64,000 nt of DNA from a virus: IMG/VR virus record IMGVR_UViG_3300030385_002649, positions 124,001 through 188,000 of that record. One strand, written 5' to 3'. Positions 17,571 to 26,862 of the stretch are shown here, piece by piece. Under the pieces are notes generated by a model that worked only from the letters and a program-made list of their open reading frames with translations, did no database searches and was not told where the DNA came from. Made by a program: the position numbers and the translations under genes. Position 1 is the stretch's first letter. Each line of letters begins with the position of its first letter.

Positions 17571-19190
17571 ATGAAACCAAGACCGTTACAAGATCAAGTA
17601 TGGAAACATGGCTCAGTCCACTACAAGATCGTGAAAATTCTCGCAAGCGGCTCAATTGAAGCCCATGTAAGAAACGGAAACAGAGGGCGATGGGCTTCAA
17701 AACTAACAACCCTCACTTCAGGAGAAATGAACTACCTAGAATTCGTCAAAGGGCCCGGATTCATCAAAAAGAAAAAAGGAGACAAAAACGACACCCCAGA
17801 GATCCCAAAGACAAGCTTTAAATTAGCGATCAAGAAATCCAAAAGATACGTCGTAACTTACGCCCAAAACGCAACACCAGTAAACCCGGATTTCCTAAAA
17901 TCATTGCTGACTTACTGCAAAGAAAACTCAGCCGAGCTTGTCATCATTCCAGGACGTTATCGCAACGCCACTAGTATTTGGTCAAGAAACAACAAACACG
18001 ACGAATGGTGGGACGAGTCCACTCACCCCTACCTTATTTCTAAAAGGATTTGCTTAGCGCCGGGCTTAACAGTTTATGGCGACATTTCTATCCAACCAAC
18101 CGCCACGAGGCCGTTGACCGGAATGGAAGTCTTCACTGGAAAAAGCAGCGCCATCTTCGGACACCCAAAGATGCAATTGCTCACGGTCGCTACCAATTCT
18201 AGAAGACCAAAAATGATGACAACCACAGGTTGCGTCACAGTTCAGAATTATACCAATTCTAAGGCAGGCAAAAAAGGAGAAGCTCACCACATTTTCGGAG
18301 CCATTGTGGTCGAAACCAACAGAAGTGGCGGTTTTCACATCAGACAGATCAACGCCAAGAGTGAAGACGGAAGCTTTATCGACCTGGAATGGGAATACGC
18401 AGGTGAGTCTAAAAAGGCTGCTCCGCCAGCTGAAGCGCTCGTTTTGGGTGACGTACACGCTGAGAGCGTAGAAGAGATCGCTCTAGCGGCTTCCTTCGAA
18501 ATGATTAAAGCCCTGAAATGCAAAAGAGCGATCTACCATGACGTTTTAGACTTCAATGTTAGAAATCACCACTCAATCGACGATTTCTGCAACCGTTACT
18601 ACAGAGCAACGTCTACAGGGAACGACTCGGTAGAGGCCGAGCTAGTCTCCACTATCGACATTTTGGAGTCCACGCCTAAATGCGCTCAACCAATTGTCAT
18701 TCAGTCTAATCACGACGAGGCTTTCGACAGATGGATGGACACTATCAACCCTAAAAACGATCCGGTAAATGCGCTCCTTTTCCACAAGATGTGGGTTGCT
18801 AAGTTAGAAGAGTTCGAACAGACAGGGTCGTGGCGAACTGCGTTCAATCTTTACTATGACCTCAATGGGCATTCTAGAGCCAAGTTCATCAACCGAAAAG
18901 ATGATTATACAATCTTAGACATCGTATGCGGATACCATGGCGACAAGGGGACTAACGGATCTAGAGGTTCATCAGCTTCTTACGCTAAGTTAGGTGTTAA
19001 GACCGTTGTGGGTCACAGGCATACTCCGTCCATCATGGATGGTTGTTATACAGTTGGAGTTATTGGTAAGCTAGACCAAGGTTATAATGACTTACCGTCT
19101 AGTTGGGCCCATGCTAACTGTGCGATTTATGCCAACGGCAAGAGAAGCCTTATCTTCATCCACCCAAATTCTGGCGAGTGGAGGTCTTAA
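17571..19190 (+). CDS. Metallophosphoesterase resembling the phage T5 A1 DNA-transfer/degradation protein
   Basis: 539 residues from the ATG at 17571, which has AGGA six bases upstream; a GTG at 17529 gives 553 residues. The C-terminal half carries a calcineurin-type two-metal site in order: VLGDVHAES, IYHDVLDF, QSNHDEAF, GYHGDKG and VVGHRHTP. The N-terminal half contains a short basic region and a HHIFGAIVVE segment. Domain order and length agree with T5 A1 (about 556 residues), which is required for host DNA breakdown and second-step DNA transfer. I infer a nuclease of that type; the exact function here is not proven. Confidence 0.65.
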   Translation: MKPRPLQDQVWKHGSVHYKIVKILASGSIEAHVRNGNRGRWASKLTTLTSGEMNYLEFVKGPGFIKKKKGDKNDTPEIPKTSFKLAIKKSKRYVVTYAQNATPVNPDFLKSLLTYCKENSAELVIIPGRYRNATSIWSRNNKHDEWWDESTHPYLISKRICLAPGLTVYGDISIQPTATRPLTGMEVFTGKSSAIFGHPKMQLLTVATNSRRPKMMTTTGCVTVQNYTNSKAGKKGEAHHIFGAIVVETNRSGGFHIRQINAKSEDGSFIDLEWEYAGESKKAAPPAEALVLGDVHAESVEEIALAASFEMIKALKCKRAIYHDVLDFNVRNHHSIDDFCNRYYRATSTGNDSVEAELVSTIDILESTPKCAQPIVIQSNHDEAFDRWMDTINPKNDPVNALLFHKMWVAKLEEFEQTGSWRTAFNLYYDLNGHSRAKFINRKDDYTILDIVCGYHGDKGTNGSRGSSASYAKLGVKTVVGHRHTPSIMDGCYTVGVIGKLDQGYNDLPSSWAHANCAIYANGKRSLIFIHPNSGEWRS

Positions 19191-19514
19191 TTGGGAGATT
19201 CGAAAGTTGTATTTTGGATAGCAGAGCATGTAAAAGACTGCGGGTTCCATATACGGACTTATCACAACAAGATTAGTATCCTAGACTCTAACAATATCGC
19301 TATTTATCAGGTCAAGATCGAGAAGAAAGATGGCGATATTTTTGTACATGCATTATCAGTAAGTAAACCTAAACCGAAAAGAAACTACGGATTGGGTTCT
19401 CCGTTTATTCATCATTCTCAGAATAAGAAATTGTTCACAGTTGCATTGCATGATGATACAAGCATAAATAGAATTGACGAGTGGCTTAAAGAAATACAAT
19501 CAAAACTAAGATAG
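19191..19514 (+). CDS. Hypothetical protein with TTG start
   Basis: 107 residues. The only plausible start is TTG at 19191, directly after the preceding TAA, with GGAGG six to eight bases upstream, so it is coupled to the metallophosphoesterase gene. Alpha/beta sequence beginning VVFWIAEHVKDCGFHIRTYH and ending with an amphipathic helix. No family recognised. Confidence 0.55.
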   Translation: MGDSKVVFWIAEHVKDCGFHIRTYHNKISILDSNNIAIYQVKIEKKDGDIFVHALSVSKPKPKRNYGLGSPFIHHSQNKKLFTVALHDDTSINRIDEWLKEIQSKLR

Positions 19515-19526
19515 CCTGAGGGGCCC

Positions 19527-20576
19527 ATGGCTAAACTATCAGTAAACGATCACTATAAAGAGTACAAAGGCGAAATCGAATTCGTCTATAAGGATAGAGC
19601 GGGCAACGTTGTCCGTCGCCATGTTGAACCCAACATCGTCAAAATCTATGCGAAAGAGACTCTTGCACACCGAATTAGTCACTCCAAAGTGTGGGACCCA
19701 AACGCTGATAGTGGAACAGGAGCATGGGTCGCCTCACCAGTCGACCCTAACGAAGACTTCGCTGTTAAGTATATCCTGTTTGGTGCGTCTTTTGATGATA
19801 ACGGAGTGCCCCTAGACACAGACGACGCTAGGTTCTATCAGATTGATCCGATCACCCAGATTCCAGTCCCATTAAGGTTGCAGCCTGGGGCCGATTATGA
19901 CGGTGGCCTCATCAACGCTGTGCCGTTAGCTGAACCTGATCGTCCATTGAAGAGGATTGAAAACATTGCCTTCGAAGCGACATATCAACCGGCTGGAACC
20001 CCTCAGCTTCAAGATGATGTCCGCCCCATGAACAATATTGTTCTGCTCGAAACCACTCTAAGGCAAGACGAGTACAACGGATTTGGCCTTTCAGGTACAA
20101 ATGGTGATTTCTTCACGATCTCTGAAGTAGCTCTTGTGGCCGGAAGAGAACTTGACGCGGTCGGAGCTTGCGAATGCGACCCGAAGAAATTGTTCCTAGA
20201 AGGTGACGACGGAGGGATCGCCCTTCCGGCCACTACCAATGGTACTGACACAATTACTCTCGATGCTACGACTGCCGATCTCGACCTTATCGAAGAAGGT
20301 GATAGCATTAAAATCGTCGCTCTAGGCGGCACAGCTGCTGGCGAGGACACTTTAGATCAGGTTAGTCCATTTTACCTAGTAGTTGGAAAAATCCCTGGTG
20401 GCCGAGACATACAACTCGACAGAGTCCCATCAGACTCGAACCAGACTCCGTTAAGCGGCCAAGTTGGTGTTTTCAAGAACACCATGAGAATTTTTTCCCA
20501 CAGAATTCTATCCACTCCCGTCAAGAAGACAAGTGATTTTGAGATTCTGGTTCGTTGGAGAATCATCTTTAACTAA
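19527..20576 (+). CDS. Putative tail structural protein
   Basis: 349 residues with GAGGGG before the ATG. The N-terminal ~80 residues (YKGEIEFVYKDRAGNVVRRHVEPNIVKIYAKETLAHRI) resemble proteins encoded beside fibre genes in large myoviruses, and the rest is beta-rich with long acidic loops and a CECDPKK pair. No enzyme motif. First of a run of plus-strand structural genes to 26343. Confidence 0.6.
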   Translation: MAKLSVNDHYKEYKGEIEFVYKDRAGNVVRRHVEPNIVKIYAKETLAHRISHSKVWDPNADSGTGAWVASPVDPNEDFAVKYILFGASFDDNGVPLDTDDARFYQIDPITQIPVPLRLQPGADYDGGLINAVPLAEPDRPLKRIENIAFEATYQPAGTPQLQDDVRPMNNIVLLETTLRQDEYNGFGLSGTNGDFFTISEVALVAGRELDAVGACECDPKKLFLEGDDGGIALPATTNGTDTITLDATTADLDLIEEGDSIKIVALGGTAAGEDTLDQVSPFYLVVGKIPGGRDIQLDRVPSDSNQTPLSGQVGVFKNTMRIFSHRILSTPVKKTSDFEILVRWRIIFN

Positions 20577-20645
20577 TGGTTTTTAACGCGCGTTCGGATC
20601 TCATAACCAAAAATATGAAGGTAAATACCATCGAAAGGGCAGACT

Positions 20646-22379
20646 ATGCCAGTCATTAATCCTGATCTAGTGCCCTGCATTGCTCCTGGATCACTCTTTA
20701 GCCGCTTTACTGACGACCAATCGATCAACATTCGGTGGTTCGTACCAGTAGATCCTGTAGTTTGGTCGGTCATGAACCGCCCGATTGCCGACGTCGGACT
20801 AAGGCAATTAATCCTCGCAAAAACACTTGACAACCTGACGCTAAGGTTAGGGCACCAGGCTCTATTCCCATTTATAGTGCAGCCACAGGTTAACAACGGT
20901 ACCCAAAACGTTGATATCCCACCGTCATGGATTTGGGATATGCAAGGATCGCTCCCAAAGAAATGGGAAAGACTAAGACTCGCTAGAGTTAAAAGAATTA
21001 GCGGTAGAAACGCCGACACTTCAGACCCTTCTTACACAGGAATCCTAAGACTCGTATTTACAGCACAAGAAGAAGGCTCCTCATCGGAAGTATCCATTTT
21101 CCAAATTGATTATCAAATCGATAGTACACTAACTTTCCAAGAAGGAAAACGCCTACAGGTTCCAACGTCTAACTACGAATCCTTGCCATTAAACCCAAGC
21201 GAAGTTGAAACAGTAGGCGGTTTTGCCACTTTCCTAACCCTCGACACAAGCGATGTGGGTGTCCAAGCGTTCCTTTCGGTCGCCGCACCACCAGATAACG
21301 CTACCGAAGTTGATTCTAGTGGTTATTTCCTAAATCCAACGATTGTAGAAGTTAACGACTCGCTCCCAGGCGGATCCGGAATTACTGGCGACTTCAATTT
21401 CTCGGCTGTATCGCACGGAACTGGCGTTCTAACACTTAGCGCTTATAACCCAATCCCATCTGCGGATTCAACAGTCACTACTTGGCTGAACACTTTCAAC
21501 TACCCGTACGATTCTAAGGCTTCCTTGCAAGCTTCTAATAGTGTAGGGGTCACGATTCCAAAGGGATTATTCAGAGAATTCGACTTGGCAGCCCCAAGCA
21601 GCGATGAAGCCACCGGAGACGTTTCCGGCAATTTCTTCCCATCTTACGTTAGCAGAATTGAAAGAGTGGACGTCGGATCAGACACGTTAAGATTCTACTT
21701 TGCAACGTTCAACGTAGAAGCCGCAAGCATCGTTCCTGTAGAATTCGCAAGCCTCGACTTGGCTAGAACCGATGTAGCAGATACAATTCTGTCAATCGTA
21801 CCAACAGACAATCTTTTCCCAACCAAAACCGGAAACGCCCTTTGGGAACAAGGATTCGGCAAGGGTCACGTTGTGTTGTCTGATTTGTGGACCGGAACCT
21901 CAGACGTTATCGAAACATTCTTCGATTCATTCGTTCCAATTATCGATAGCCCAGCTCAAGCGGTCTTCACCAAAGAAGCTACCAGGTTGTCATCCTTCGG
22001 GCTGAGCAGAATTCCAGAATACACACCAACTGCCGGACAATCTGCGGCCCTTCGTGGAAGCAGAGACGGCACAACTGACGGCGATCCTTCTTCAGCTAAC
22101 AGATATGTTGTAGAAGCCGACCAAGGTTTGGGCGACCAAATTGATCTCGTCGCCTCTATCAGTGAAAACCCTGACATCGAGAGATTCGGATTTACCGGTT
22201 CTCTAACACACAAGCTGGTCAAACTAGTCGTCAACTCTTCTGGAACCGATCATGGTTACGAAGACGACATCCTCCCACGATTAAGGCTCCTCCTAGGAAG
22301 AGACCCAGTCTTTGGAGACGAATGGTGGGACGGAACCCGCTTTAAGAAGTTCGACGGAGACAAGTGGATCGCTCCGTGA
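20646..22379 (+). CDS. Large tail/fibre structural protein
   Basis: 577 residues with AAAGGGC seven bases before the ATG. Beta-rich, Ser/Thr/Asp-rich, typical of baseplate-proximal or fibre proteins. It ends in FGDEWWDGTRFKKFDGDKW, which resembles the FDGSTHCW motif at the N-termini of the two collagen-like fibre genes at 1-5635. The shared motif may be a small folding or attachment module. No named family recognised. Confidence 0.6.
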   Translation: MPVINPDLVPCIAPGSLFSRFTDDQSINIRWFVPVDPVVWSVMNRPIADVGLRQLILAKTLDNLTLRLGHQALFPFIVQPQVNNGTQNVDIPPSWIWDMQGSLPKKWERLRLARVKRISGRNADTSDPSYTGILRLVFTAQEEGSSSEVSIFQIDYQIDSTLTFQEGKRLQVPTSNYESLPLNPSEVETVGGFATFLTLDTSDVGVQAFLSVAAPPDNATEVDSSGYFLNPTIVEVNDSLPGGSGITGDFNFSAVSHGTGVLTLSAYNPIPSADSTVTTWLNTFNYPYDSKASLQASNSVGVTIPKGLFREFDLAAPSSDEATGDVSGNFFPSYVSRIERVDVGSDTLRFYFATFNVEAASIVPVEFASLDLARTDVADTILSIVPTDNLFPTKTGNALWEQGFGKGHVVLSDLWTGTSDVIETFFDSFVPIIDSPAQAVFTKEATRLSSFGLSRIPEYTPTAGQSAALRGSRDGTTDGDPSSANRYVVEADQGLGDQIDLVASISENPDIERFGFTGSLTHKLVKLVVNSSGTDHGYEDDILPRLRLLLGRDPVFGDEWWDGTRFKKFDGDKWIAP

Positions 22380-22382
22380 TCC

Positions 22383-22502
22383 TCAGCTAGCTCCAATGTA
22401 GTAACCTACAAAAGCTGCCAAGAAAATCAAACTAACTACAATCGCTGCCGCACAACAAGCGGCTGTTTGTAGTATAGAATATACTTCATCAGCGTCAAAC
22501 AT
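22383..22502 (-). CDS. 39-residue single-pass membrane protein
   Basis: ATG at 22502; the start lies inside the last codons of the GIY-YIG gene (8-bp overlap). An acidic N-terminus (FDADEVYSIL) leads into one strongly hydrophobic span (AAIVVSLIFLAAFVGYYIG). Small size and position downstream of an accessory nuclease make function unassignable. Confidence 0.4.
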   Translation of the reverse strand: MFDADEVYSILQTAACCAAAIVVSLIFLAAFVGYYIGAS

Positions 22503-22785
22503 CGATATATTTCTCCTCAAAGAGTGTTACGTCATTGCCGTTAAAGCGTTTAGCTCTGAATTTCTTAATCCGACGTTCTTCTCTTAACGCTTCACTTTGA
22601 GTTTCAATGGGGCCGACAATACGAACCAAGTTCCAAGGCCCGCGACCCCTAGTGTTCTTAGCCCCACCTTTAATCTCACCATTATGTTGGCGTAATCTAC
22701 GCTGAGCGTCTGTTGTAGCCCCGACATAAGTCCGACCAGTCACCGACCTAATGACATAAACGTACCAACAGTTTTTCTTAGGCAT
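22495..22785 (-). CDS. GIY-YIG nuclease, UPF0213/SLX1-like
   Basis: 96 residues, the whole of a minimal GIY-YIG domain. WYVYVIRS...GRTYVGATTDAQRRLRQHNG gives the Y-x-Y and Y-V-G motifs and the catalytic Arg, followed by GGAKNTRGRGPWNLVRIV and the catalytic Glu in EALREERRIKKF. The order and spacing match free-standing YhbQ/SLX1-type proteins rather than I-TevI homing enzymes. It sits alone on the minus strand in a plus-strand fibre operon, which suggests insertion. Likely a structure-specific or homing endonuclease. Confidence 0.85.
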   Translation of the reverse strand: MPKKNCWYVYVIRSVTGRTYVGATTDAQRRLRQHNGEIKGGAKNTRGRGPWNLVRIVGPIETQSEALREERRIKKFRAKRFNGNDVTLFEEKYIDV

Positions 22786-22788
22786 TAT

Positions 22789-22842
22789 TCATCCAGCGCG
22801 GTTTTGGGCTATGATGAAAAAGATTGCTAAAAATTTCGTCAT
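22789..22842 (-). CDS. Possible 17-residue leader peptide before the GIY-YIG gene
   Basis: ATG at 22842 has GGAG five bases upstream and encodes a short hydrophobic peptide (MTKFLAIFFIIAQ) ending four bases before the GIY-YIG start. It may be a leader peptide or chance; the good ribosome site is the only support. Confidence 0.25.
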   Translation of the reverse strand: MTKFLAIFFIIAQNRAG

Positions 22843-22898
22843 GTTGTCTCCATCTTACTCAAATACAAGTCCAAAAATAATTTAAATACGAGAACACA

Positions 22899-24365
22899 AT
22901 GCCCAATTTGATAATAACCAGAACTAGAGCGACCGCACCAACAGTGTTTAGGTTGAACGGGGCCGCAATTGAAGAACTTGGTGCGGCAGGTTCTTTGGGG
23001 ACAGCCGGAGCCGTAATTGAAACCAGTGGAACCGCACAGGATCAATATCCAATAAATAGGTCTATCGTAGTCAGAGAGACAATTTACACTTTACAAAAGA
23101 AAACCAGCACCAATAGGCCAGCGATTTACAAGTTAGAAGCACCATATACAGACAACTGGTCAGAAATTGCCTCGCTAACATCAGCATCAACTCTGACTTA
23201 TCTGGCTACTGGGATTTATTCAACAATCATTGGAAACGTTCCATATATTTTTGGATTTTATTCAAGTTCAGGTGTCACTCTAGGAGGTTGGAGAATAAAT
23301 GTGCAAACCGAGGCATTAGAGTTATCAAGCACTTGGGTTACACAAACAGCACCAACGAGACTTTGCGACTGTATCATGTTCGACAATCTCTTATTCTCAA
23401 TGTCATACTCGCCAACAAGCAGAGTAAGCGCATACGACCCAACAGCCCTTAGCGGAACAGATATCATCAGCCCCGGTTTTACAGCCGAATCAGCGTCAAC
23501 AAAATTCGTAGAATGGGAAAACGAATTGTATGCTTGCGGATTAGTTAGCTCGGGCATCAGCCATTTAACACGTTATGAAGGAGGGGCTTTTGTTAGCGTA
23601 TTAAGCCTTGGCGCATCAGTGGGAGGTGCCAGCGATGATGCGAGATTCACAACTTGGGTAACGCCAGAGGATCCAAACACCAACGGGACAACAACCCTCT
23701 ACATTTTATTTTATTCATCAACTGACACTGCAACGTGGAAAGTGTGGAAATGTTCCAAAGAAACAACAGGGGGAATAACCGCAATAGACGTTTCTGACCC
23801 AGTGCTGCCAGCCGTGTTTAGAACACCAACTGTTCCAAACCTAAGAGGACGCTGGATGACATATAAGCAACAGCAAGCTGGTTTCGACCCAAGAATCTTA
23901 ATTTATCAAGCAACCGATGGAGACATTGGAGAAATCGTAAGAGAATACGAATTTATCGACGATATTACTGAGTTACAAGACAACGGTGTGGTCGGAGGAG
24001 ATGCATCATATGGATGGTCTGTAGACTCAACAGGCGGAGGAGACCGCGAAGTCACTATTGATCAACCAAGAATATCAATGGAAGGTATCCAAAGAGTGGA
24101 CGGGGCGATACAAATCTTATATCGCGCCTATGGAGGAGACATAACATCTCCATTATCTATAGAAGGTTACTGGTCTGATCTTGGGCACACACCTAAGAAC
24201 TTGATGACAATCTCCGGAGTGTCCGAGGGCACATTGGGCATGACTGGCGATGTCGTAGAAGACATCGTTGGCGATGGCACTTTAAATTCATTCAATTGGG
24301 ATTTCGCGGCAGACGGATTTATCATTGGGGAAGCGCCAACGGTTGTGCTGCGAATATTTGAATGA
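22899..24365 (+). CDS. Putative fibre/tail protein, beta-rich
   Basis: 488 residues with GAG about nine bases before the ATG. Repeating blades of ~50 residues with Trp/Tyr and YxFGFYSS, YILFYSS and LIYQATDG patterns suggest a beta-propeller-like fold, as in some fibre or receptor-binding proteins. No catalytic signature. Its stop overlaps the next start (ATGA). Confidence 0.6.
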   Translation: MPNLIITRTRATAPTVFRLNGAAIEELGAAGSLGTAGAVIETSGTAQDQYPINRSIVVRETIYTLQKKTSTNRPAIYKLEAPYTDNWSEIASLTSASTLTYLATGIYSTIIGNVPYIFGFYSSSGVTLGGWRINVQTEALELSSTWVTQTAPTRLCDCIMFDNLLFSMSYSPTSRVSAYDPTALSGTDIISPGFTAESASTKFVEWENELYACGLVSSGISHLTRYEGGAFVSVLSLGASVGGASDDARFTTWVTPEDPNTNGTTTLYILFYSSTDTATWKVWKCSKETTGGITAIDVSDPVLPAVFRTPTVPNLRGRWMTYKQQQAGFDPRILIYQATDGDIGEIVREYEFIDDITELQDNGVVGGDASYGWSVDSTGGGDREVTIDQPRISMEGIQRVDGAIQILYRAYGGDITSPLSIEGYWSDLGHTPKNLMTISGVSEGTLGMTGDVVEDIVGDGTLNSFNWDFAADGFIIGEAPTVVLRIFE

Positions 24366-25453
24366 GCACTATCGCCAATGAAAGCTTTAGTAGTGCACTC
24401 ACTCTTCCGATTGACTCACCGGTTAACGAAAGCTTTAGTAGTGCACTCACTCTTCCGATTGACTCACCGGCCAACGAAAGCTTTAGTTCTATAGCAACAT
24501 TTGTTGTCGAAGACGTAAATTCAAGTCGTCTAGAATTTACAACAACAGCTGCTTTCAATCTCAGTTCCACATACCCGGTCGCTTCAGGTTTAGACTTAAA
24601 TGTCACCGCCCAAGTTAACAAAACAGTTACGCTATCAGAGCCCGAAGGAATAGATTTCAGCGTTCTAGCTCAACTAAACATCACAAAGCTTCTGACGGCA
24701 GGAAATACATTAGAATTAGATAGCACGTCGTCCGAAGTGTCGACAAAGTCTATATCAGCCCAAAGCGACATGGACTTTGATGGAGTCTCAGTTAAAAACG
24801 TCACAGCATTTCCGATTACTGCAAGTCAGATTGATTTCGATAACGACGTTATTTCAGAAATTAAGAAGCTCATTTCTATACCAGATCTAGCTGCGTCCTT
24901 CGATCTTTCTGTAACTTCACAAATAAATATCGTAAAATTGCTGGCGGCAGAAACAACTATAGAATTTGATAATGATGGGGAAGTAACGGCCAGAGGGATT
25001 CAAGTTGTTTCAGAAAACACTATAGATCTGAGCGTCATAACAACCAATACTCCGCCTACAGAAGTGAACGCTTCAAGCGCTATCGAATTATCAAACCCCG
25101 TAGCCTCTGTGGTCGGACAGTACCACCCAGTGACGGCTCAAACAGATATCGACCTATTAAGCCGTTACCCAAACACAAAAATGGCCGACTCTAGTAACGG
25201 CTTCAACCTTAGGGACAGAATATTCGACCCTGTAAAGATAAAAGCGAAATCAGCTAACAAAAGCACCCTTATCAGGGTCAAGAATATTTCTTCTCAGTTA
25301 CTGAGAATAGGTCAAACAAACGGGCAATCTATTACCCTTGGGCCTAACAAGTTCATTGTGGTTCCTCAATCGTCCATCAGCAGTTCACAATTAAACAGGT
25401 TGATTAAACTTAAATTCATTGAAGTAATTGGCTCTAACATCAGGAATCTCTAA
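24362..25453 (+). CDS. Repetitive structural protein
   Basis: 363 residues of Ser/Thr/Asn/Asp-rich, beta-type sequence. The N-terminus has two and a half copies of a 16-residue unit NESFSSALTLPIDSPx. Degenerate ~40-residue units rich in LNVTAQ/IDFSVLAQLNITKLL follow through most of the protein, so the whole may be built from related strands. The last ~90 residues (KIKAKSANKSTLIRVKNISSQLLRIG...) differ and look like a small globular cap. The start is coupled to the upstream gene by ATGA. A fibre shaft role is inferred. Confidence 0.6.
   Translation: MSTIANESFSSALTLPIDSPVNESFSSALTLPIDSPANESFSSIATFVVEDVNSSRLEFTTTAAFNLSSTYPVASGLDLNVTAQVNKTVTLSEPEGIDFSVLAQLNITKLLTAGNTLELDSTSSEVSTKSISAQSDMDFDGVSVKNVTAFPITASQIDFDNDVISEIKKLISIPDLAASFDLSVTSQINIVKLLAAETTIEFDNDGEVTARGIQVVSENTIDLSVITTNTPPTEVNASSAIELSNPVASVVGQYHPVTAQTDIDLLSRYPNTKMADSSNGFNLRDRIFDPVKIKAKSANKSTLIRVKNISSQLLRIGQTNGQSITLGPNKFIVVPQSSISSSQLNRLIKLKFIEVIGSNIRNL
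24380..24487 (+). repeat. 48-bp tandem repeat, 2 full copies plus a partial third
   Basis: Copies at 24380-24427 and 24428-24475 differ at only two bases; a third copy starts at 24476 and diverges after about 11 bases. The unit keeps the reading frame. The near-identity, including third positions, points to a recent duplication. Confidence 0.95.
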
Positions 25454-26343
25454 TGAAACACATACTAGCAATTTTTCTAGCTTTATTGCTAGTATGTCCC
25501 GTCTTCTCAGACGAAGTGACCGGTCATTCCTTTGTAAATCCAGACCATCTTAACCTCTATTCTATTGATCTGCCGATAATCAAGAGAGATGAAGATAACT
25601 TATTATCACAAGTCACTTTCAACAACAACGTCTGTGGTTCCGTAAAAGCAAAATACGTCGGATTTTATGGCATAATAACTGGAGAAGCCGAAAAAAGGTT
25701 GAAACGATACTCTAGGCGTCAAACTCGAATCATGTTCAACAACAGTAACATGAGTTTCGCCGAGGCCGGAGCTAGAATGGCCGCTCTGGGCCAAAAACAC
25801 AACCCGTACGGAGATTGGTGGGATCGTTCTTGGTTCCATAGCCTTCCGCCTGAAAAAGGAGGTGCCTCACTTAAACAGACAGAAGTTCAAATCGGACAAG
25901 AGTTCAACGCTCCCAATTGGCAGATCGTGAACTGGGGTAAGCACCAAATCGAAAGGCTAGGGGACGTCTGGCTTACTAATGATCAAGCATATGAAGGGAC
26001 TGAAGATGGAGACGTCCTCACAGTTCCTGGAGAACAGCCAATTCAGTCTAATGGGAAAAGATTAAACAAATACAATGGTCGCGACGAAGCTGACGTGGTC
26101 ATCGACCAAACTCCTTGGTTTCTAGGAGACTTTTATCATTTCAGATTTAAGCCTTCATTAAGAATCAGAGGTGGTCCAAACATCGACGATATGATTGATG
26201 AATTATCTCTCAGATTTGTCGTCGAACTTTACACATCAGACAAGCTAAGAAATCACTTCGGCAATGTTTCATTCTTTGCAAGATATAATATCCCAGACAA
26301 TGAATATCTTACAAGTATTACGTTCGATCTTGTGACCTGGTAA
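25453..26343 (+). CDS. Secreted protein with Sec signal peptide
   Basis: 296 residues; TAATG couples it to the upstream gene. The N-terminus is a signal peptide (MKHILAIFLALLLVCPVFSDE) with cleavage probably after VFS. The mature part contains Trp-rich stretches (YGDWWDRSWFHSL; NAPNWQIVNWGKHQIERLGDVW) and an Asp-rich C-terminal domain. No known family. A phage protein exported to the periplasm while encoded last in a fibre operon could be a host-surface modifier, a superinfection factor or a structural protein with an odd leader. The 3' end overlaps the convergent SLOG gene by 26 bp. Confidence 0.65.
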   Translation: MKHILAIFLALLLVCPVFSDEVTGHSFVNPDHLNLYSIDLPIIKRDEDNLLSQVTFNNNVCGSVKAKYVGFYGIITGEAEKRLKRYSRRQTRIMFNNSNMSFAEAGARMAALGQKHNPYGDWWDRSWFHSLPPEKGGASLKQTEVQIGQEFNAPNWQIVNWGKHQIERLGDVWLTNDQAYEGTEDGDVLTVPGEQPIQSNGKRLNKYNGRDEADVVIDQTPWFLGDFYHFRFKPSLRIRGGPNIDDMIDELSLRFVVELYTSDKLRNHFGNVSFFARYNIPDNEYLTSITFDLVTW

Positions 26344-26830
26344 TCGCCACTTTCAAAATTTCAGAGCACTTGTGTGCATAGCTAATCTTAGGATAAGGGT
26401 GTTTCGTCCTAACCCACTGATCTAAGACGCTTTGTCGGGGACCCGCAACATTAAGCACCCTAGCCTTAGTCTTCTCTAGCCATTTCGATATTTTTTCGAT
26501 GTTCTCCTCAAATCCGTCACATGCGTCGATAACCTCATAAGGGACGTCATGTCGCTGACAAAGCTTGATAGTTAAAGAAGTCCCACGAGAATAATGCATA
26601 GCGGGCTTAAAAATGAGCGTTGCATCGGAGTCTAAAATATTCTGTTCAGTTCGCATAGCGTACCCAGGAGCCGGATATTCCTTCAACTCATATAGTCCTG
26701 GAACGTGACCATCCTCAGCCGTGAAGTATTTAGGAGCCCAGCCACCAATTTTGAGCCCCAAGAAAATCCCTACATTTAAACCGACTCTATCAATGCCAGT
26801 CTGTCCACCTGAAATAATTTTAGTAATCAT
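26318..26830 (-). CDS. SLOG-superfamily protein of the putative molybdenum-carrier (cpYpsA-like) family
   Basis: 170 residues. ISGGQTGIDRVGLNVGIFLGLKIGGWAPK is the nucleotide-binding start of the family, followed by AEDGHVPGLYELKE, YAMRTEQNILDSDATLIF and SRGTSLTIKLC, all at the expected spacing. These Rossmann-like proteins are thought to bind a nucleotide or nucleotide-derived ligand; the molybdenum-carrier name rests on a structural relative and is not established. It lies directly downstream of the Ro60 gene but behind a terminator, with AAGG six bases before the ATG and an AT-rich TATAAAGA element upstream. Confidence 0.85.
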   Translation of the reverse strand: MITKIISGGQTGIDRVGLNVGIFLGLKIGGWAPKYFTAEDGHVPGLYELKEYPAPGYAMRTEQNILDSDATLIFKPAMHYSRGTSLTIKLCQRHDVPYEVIDACDGFEENIEKISKWLEKTKARVLNVAGPRQSVLDQWVRTKHPYPKISYAHKCSEILKVAITRSQDRT

Positions 26831-26855
26831 GATAAGCCTTATCTTTATAAAATAC
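26831..26855 (-). promoter_or_regulatory. Possible late-type promoter upstream of the SLOG gene
   Basis: On the minus strand this reads ATTTTATAAAGATAAGG just after the Ro60 terminator. TATAAAGA is one base from the T4 late consensus TATAAATA used with gp55-type sigma factors, and a gp55-like gene is present in this window. The AAGG also serves as ribosome site. Weak, single-site evidence. Confidence 0.3.
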
Positions 26856-26862
26856 AGAAACG

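Noticed and set aside
20576-20645. Regulatory RNA between 20576 and 20646
   Set aside because: A short palindrome ACGCGCGT and an AT-rich stretch only; no stable extended fold or terminator seen.
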